From Nepenthes gracilis (lineage: Eukaryota > Streptophyta > Magnoliopsida > Caryophyllales > Nepenthaceae), in assembly GCA_033239525.1 (NCBI GenBank), contig BSYO01000036.1:5912126-5976125 (forward strand): a stretch of DNA of 64,000 nt, given 5' to 3'. Below the pieces are notes generated by a model. It worked only from the letters and a program-made list of their open reading frames with translations. It did not search any database and had not been told where the DNA came from. Position 1 is the stretch's first letter. The number at the start of each line of letters is the position of its first letter. Both the position numbers and the translations under genes were made by a program. Below are positions 59,678-64,000 of the stretch, piece by piece.

Positions 59678-61064
59678 TGTTGGATCTGGTCACTCCCTTG
59701 TGGGTAACTCAACAAACTGGTTTGTCATCAGAGGATTTTCGGAGAGCAAATGACGAAGTTCATTTGACGGAGTGGAAGTCCGAAGAACAGTGGACGGTCA
59801 ATGGAGATTGACCGGCGAATGTCCAACAGTGAATTTCGGTCAACTGAAGGTTGACCGGCTGAGGGCTGCAGGAGTACTGCTGGATGGCGGACGAGCAGCA
59901 AAAGATGGAGGTTGACCGGATGGAAGCAGAGGACGGTCAACAGAGGTTGACCGGATGAATGCTGAAGATGGTCAATGAGATGTTGATCGGCTGGGAGAGG
60001 AATCCGATCAACGGAAAGTTGACCAACTTAGTAATGGGCCTGAGAAGCCAAAGGGAAGGCCGGAATTTACTAGTTGGTGACACTGGTATGGAATCGCACG
60101 TGGATATGGCTGAGTGCACAGTAGCATCCGAAGATATGGGCTGTGCACAATGACAACCAAGAACATGGGATGTTCGAGGCCGTTGTCACTGCCTGAAGAC
60201 CAAGGAACGCCGGAGGACTCTTGTGATGGCCAAAGAGCACAGATAGTCTAGGGACTTGACTGCAGCAACGACTAAGGACGTCGTAGACAGCTGGCAACAA
60301 GTTGTGGACAGTTGGCTCTGCAGAACAGGTGACAAACGTGCAGTGTGTACGCTGTCTGTGCAGGTAGCAGGTTGCAGTGTTAGTGGGAAAAGTTGTTGGC
60401 AGGTTGTAAAGCAGGTGGCAGGCGTTTGTCCACACGCAACCTACCTATTGGTTGAAGGTCTCCAGGCAGATTATTTTATATACATGCATGCGATGGCATG
60501 CGGTATGTGAAAACCACCAAGGGTGTGATAGCACTAGTGGCGAGAGGAAAACCACCCAGTGTGTGAGTGTGTGAAGACTCCCAAGGTTCGGGTTGCCATG
60601 GGCTGGTGTGGGAGACAACACCAGGGGCGCTGTATACCGGCCGCATGAATGCGGGGGTAAAACATTGGTTGTCGTTTCACCAACACTTGTAAAATGAGAG
60701 AGCAGAGTACACCACAGTGAGGAGAAAAAGCATAGAAGAAAGGGAGAGCAGTGAGTGAAATACAAAGTGTGAGACCTTTGTATTCTCGTACTCTATTCTT
60801 CAGTTTTTGCCTCTAGGGTTTGTGTAGCCAGGGTAGTTGCTTGTATTCTGTCTTTGGGTTTATGTAACCATTTTACATAATGGATCTATTGGTGGACTTT
60901 GTGTCCCGTAGTTTTTCTCCTTAGTTGAGAAGGGGTTTCCACGTAAAAAAATACTATGCATCTCTTGTGTTCCTTATTCCTATTAAATGGTGGCTGATGA
61001 TAATAAGGGGGTTCGGATATTCTGCTGCTACCGGATGGGTGGATCCGGATGTCAAAACCTAACA
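59678..61064 (+). repeat. Family C LTR 3
   Basis: 1,387 bp, starting TGTTGGATCTGGTCACTCC and ending AAAACCTAACA. GGTCAA/TTGACC cluster at about 59794-60030; TATATA at 60477. It is followed by AATAG and the resumed Tat-3 sequence. Confidence 0.9.
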
Positions 61065-62405
61065 AATAGATGCTGAAAGTAGAGACAAGGAGCTTTGAAG
61101 TAGGTATCTTGGCCAAGGATGGCCTCCCTGAAGGGGGACAACTCAACAAGGCGACCAAGGCCCTTAGGACATCAGATGCCGAGGGCTCGGGGCAAGATGC
61201 CTCGACGGCCTTGTGGACCTCAGTGTCAAGTACCCCAGCTGCCTCCCAAATCTCAAGCACCGAGGGCTCAAAGCGAGGACTTTCAGTCGCCTCCACAGAT
61301 TCGACGGCCTCGTACTCCTCGTGGACCTCAGGTGCCAAAGGCTTGAAACTGGGCACCTCAACTGCCTCCGACATCTCAGCTGTCACTTCAATTCCCATCG
61401 CCTCATGATCTTCACCAGCCATCCCGACTTGGACTTTGACAATCCACTCATCGCAAAGAAGTCTCATCGACAAAACCAGTAGGAAGGCCAGACATGGACT
61501 CCTCACGCGATGAGACAACGGCAGCAAGGACCCCGTACTAGGCCAGGGACGGCGCAAGGATCAGCACGCCTTCCATATCTACTCTTGGGCTGCCCTTGGC
61601 CAGAGCAGGAAGCACAGGAGACTCTTCACCTTCGACAGATCCGATAGCCCCAGAAGTCTAGAGAGATGAAGGAGGTGGGATGGGGGCCGTCCCCCTCGAA
61701 GACCTGCTAGCACTCTACCTAAACTCCACTATGGGCAAATTGTCGTCTGAAGAGATGCAACAAGACAATGTTGCCCACTATTTGGTTGCCTTCTCAAGAG
61801 AGTCCCAGATTCGCAACATCCCAGGTCTCCTCTTAAGCACAACAGGTGGCACCGGGGCTACGCCATCCCCCTCCGAGTGGGATTCCCACTTGGCCTATGC
61901 AAATGTCTCCACAAATAGCTAATGACTCTTCTCGTGGAAAGTGTCGGCATTTTCCTCAACAAGGTCCGTCAATGGCTTCACCGAGTCCTTCTCCCAATCT
62001 ACCACTTCGCCAACAAAAGAAGCCTGCACCTTGCCCCACCTAATGGAAGGGATCCTAGAAAAAATATCAGTCCTTCCATTTCTTTGTCAAGTCAAGGTTC
62101 CCCTCGCGCAGCTAGAACTTCGTGTGAGGGAAAAGTGAAGTCTAGTCTGTGCCCTAATTAAATCGAAAAATCACCTTCATAGCCTTAGCACCCAGCTTAT
62201 GGTTATGGTGGCGGGCAAAGATGCATAAAGAGACCAGATACTGAATGGCGTTGGGATGAATCCTTGCAATCAGAATGTCGAAGGCAGTTAGAATCCCATA
62301 CAATTTTGGAGTGATCGGGAAGTGGAGGCCTCTCTTAAGATGGGCCTCATAAACTATAATGAAACCTTGATGAGGGGAGCATGCTCTACCGTCTTCGCCT
62401 GACAA
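61065..62405 (-). pseudogene. Tat-3 antisense gene, N-terminal domain and acidic linker
   Basis: The - strand 62405-62154 reads DGRACSPHQGFIIVYEAHLK, then GLHFPITPKLYGILTAFDIL and IHPNAIQYLVSLCIFAR, aligning with Tat-1 13841-13350 (Transposase_28-like). Between 61557 and 61070 lies an acidic linker with repeated EVHEAVEA/SVEATESPRFEPS-type units. The 223-residue frame 60886-61557 is a chimera: this linker read through into family C LTR 3. The rest of the gene is at 55400-55704. Confidence 0.65.
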
Positions 62406-63140
62406 TGCTTATTCCATGGTGCATGGGATCTCGTATCAAGCAAATAGGAACTCAATATCATAGGAGGTCAAAATGGATGGGATAGCATCAATACCCGTGG
62501 AAGCCATGGAGAAACTAAAAGGAAAGCTCAGCGCGAAGCGATTCGAATCGAGAAGGAAGAATATGGGAAATGATGAAGACTCTGAGTTTAAATGGGCCTG
62601 CACCCTAGCTCAAAACAAAGTCGTGCGAGGAAAGTCGAAGAGGCGCACCCCATGATGGCAACGACACGTAATCACATCGTGAGGCACCACGGCGCATCAG
62701 TAGCCCAGCATTAGTAATGATGGTTTAACGCTACACCTCATTGGGTAGACGGCTGATCCCTGTCATATTTGGGTTGTCAAATCAATAGGAGGGTACAAGT
62801 TCCAAGGCCCCAATGCTCCATTTCCCAAAGCAGCGAAACTGGCAGCGTGCGACCCTGAGTGGGCCCAAGGTCGATTCGGCCGGCCCTCATCTCAACCAAT
62901 TGTTCGGGACGGAGTACTGTGAGTCAGGATCGCCAAAAGACTAGACCATCGATGGCCCAAATGATCTATTTGATGATTTATGAGAAACAGAAAGTAGCAT
63001 CTGAATCAACTGCACATATCATGTGACAATGTTCAAGAAGGTCTAGATATTTTATGAAAAATTTAGGATGTACATTTGAAGAAGTCCAATGGCCTTGAGA
63101 TATACGAAAGACTATCCACACTCACAGTCTAACCAGATGA
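62406..63140. other. Tat-3 3' region or junction, no gene seen
   Basis: Corresponds in position to the Tat-1 segment between antisense gene and 3' LTR. The Tat-3 LTR start is not found here, and 735 bp is too short to hold the 879-bp LTR plus spacer. The element is therefore truncated or rearranged at this side. Confidence 0.4.
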
Positions 63141-63143
63141 CTA

Positions 63144-64000
63144 TCATATGGTCGGGGGACCCCCTGAAGAGCGTGGCGTAGGCCCTCTATCCTCTCCCAC
63201 TGGAAAGCTGATCATGTCCAAGCCACCGAAAGCTCCAGCATTCATTGAGTCGAGGAAGCCGATAGGAAATCTCAAGGCCGCCAGAGAGACTATCCTTCTA
63301 CAAAGACAAATACCTTCCTGGAGCCGCTTATTCAGCATCGGTGCCACCTAATCAGGGCAGAACCTAGTCCTCAACTCGTTCTCAAGTGATATGATCCTAT
63401 CTAGAGCTCGGGCATGTGTCTCTGAGAGCTCTCACGATCTCATCTCAGACTCAGACAAAACCTGATCAAGATAATTGATCCGCGCTTGACTCTATAGTGC
63501 CTCACCGACTGCAATTTTGGCCTGGCACTCCGCCTCCTCGATAGGCCGTTTAGCACGCACTTGCCGCAAGTGAGCAATGTCAGACTCTCATAGTCGCACA
63601 AACTCCTCCACCACGCGGGGCACCTTCCGTGGCTGCCAAAACAAAAAAGAAGCAGTCAGACAGAGGTAGTAGCAAAAATACATAACTTCAAGGCACAGAA
63701 ATCTATAAAGCACAACCACACCATGAAGCGGACGGATCAAAAGAGAGATTCCAACAGGCTCAAAGTCGAGGGGCTCCCCCAGAGCCCCTAGGGGCCTAAG
63801 AATTGAGGCATCTGAATGACGACCCTCCTCAGCGGCTGTCGCGCTTGCCGAGTCGTCTTCCTCGATTTCCATCGTCGTCTACTCGTCCTAGCTTTCCCCT
63901 TGAGTCGTGGACACAGGGCCAATCGAAGACGATGCTTCCAACAACCAAGCAACCAAGGCAGGGATGTCAACAATGCCTTCTTAAGCCATTCGGGAAGCAG
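63144..64000 (-). pseudogene. Second Tat antisense gene, C-terminal part (runs off the window)
   Basis: The - strand 63347-63144 reads RFPIGFLDSMNAGAFGGLD then an acidic/Pro tail and stop. It resembles the Tat-1 C-terminus at 11997-11815 (FPVGILDPMNNAVLEHEDLV). Upstream on -, 63600-63350, is a coiled coil (HLRQVRAKRPIEEAECQAKI...) with stops. 63872-63588 begins with an acidic MEIEEDDSASATAAEEG-like linker. It cannot be the same copy as the Tat-3 gene, whose coiled coil is at 55400-55704. It therefore comes from another Tat element continuing to the right. Confidence 0.55.

Larger units (their letters stand above)
55710..61064 (+). mobile_element. Non-autonomous three-LTR element, family C (LTR-int-LTR-int-LTR)
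   Basis: Three LTRs (55710-57107, 57742-59030 and 59678-61064) alternate with two internal regions of 634 and 647 bp. One perfect target duplication AATAG (55705-55709 and 61065-61069) flanks the whole, so it behaves as one insertion. Each internal region starts with a PBS matching initiator tRNA-Met (TGGTATCAGAGC at 57110; CGGTATCAGAGC at 59033) and ends with a purine tract (GAGGAAAAG or GAGGGAAAG) before the next TGTTGG. No protease, RT or integrase is present. The extra unit is best explained by unequal exchange between LTRs of two copies (inference). Confidence 0.92.

Noticed and set aside
60886..61557. 223-residue - strand frame, the longest in the window
   Set aside because: It crosses the family C/Tat-3 junction at 61064; only the part right of 61065 is genuine (antisense gene linker).

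Overview
The window is nuclear DNA from a flowering plant. The grounds are one split nuclear gene for a chloroplast protein with GT-AG introns, plus several plant-type Ty3/gypsy and tRNA-Met-primed LTR elements, in an AT-rich background. Roughly three quarters of the 64 kb is transposon-derived. The species cannot be named from the sequence. An orphan CDK exon ending in FVP and the repeat-loaded introns would suit a repeat-rich eudicot or related lineage (inference).

The one clearly functional gene is NTRC, NADPH-dependent thioredoxin reductase C, on the + strand. Ten exons between 21789 and 46148 join in phase to 1,500 coding bases (499 residues). The product has a chloroplast transit peptide, an FAD/NADPH thioredoxin-reductase part with CAIC, and a thioredoxin part with CGPC. 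Intron 1 (10.3 kb) holds an entire degenerate gypsy element. Intron 3 (5.2 kb) holds a probable solo LTR and three minisatellites. About 2 kb upstream, on the - strand, is one orphan terminal exon of a CDKA/cdc2-type kinase.

Layout: 1-1647 AT-rich DNA with a foldback MITE. 1648-3017 solo LTR of family C. 4064-16019 full-length dead Tat-type gypsy element (Tat-1). 17948-19096 solo LTR of a Tat-like family. 19471-19560 CDKA exon. 21789-46148 NTRC, with Tat-2 at 22217-30594. 46617 to about 62700 a third Tat element (Tat-3), cut by a Del/Tekay-like solo LTR (51560-53212) in pol and by a three-LTR non-autonomous element of family C (55710-61064) in its antisense gene. From about 63140 to the window end lies a piece of a further Tat antisense gene.

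The notable system is in the Tat elements. All carry gag, protease, RT, RNase H and integrase on +. Between integrase and 3' LTR they also carry a long gene on the opposite strand: a domain resembling the plant 'putative gypsy type transposon' family (Pfam Transposase_28), a basic stretch, an acidic Ala/Glu-rich linker and a coiled coil. Every copy here is broken, but order and orientation are the same in each. Family C is separately interesting: it has about 1.3-1.4 kb LTRs, only about 640 bp of internal DNA and no pol, and its U3 is packed with alternating GGTCAA/TTGACC words (the WRKY W-box core) upstream of a TATA box.
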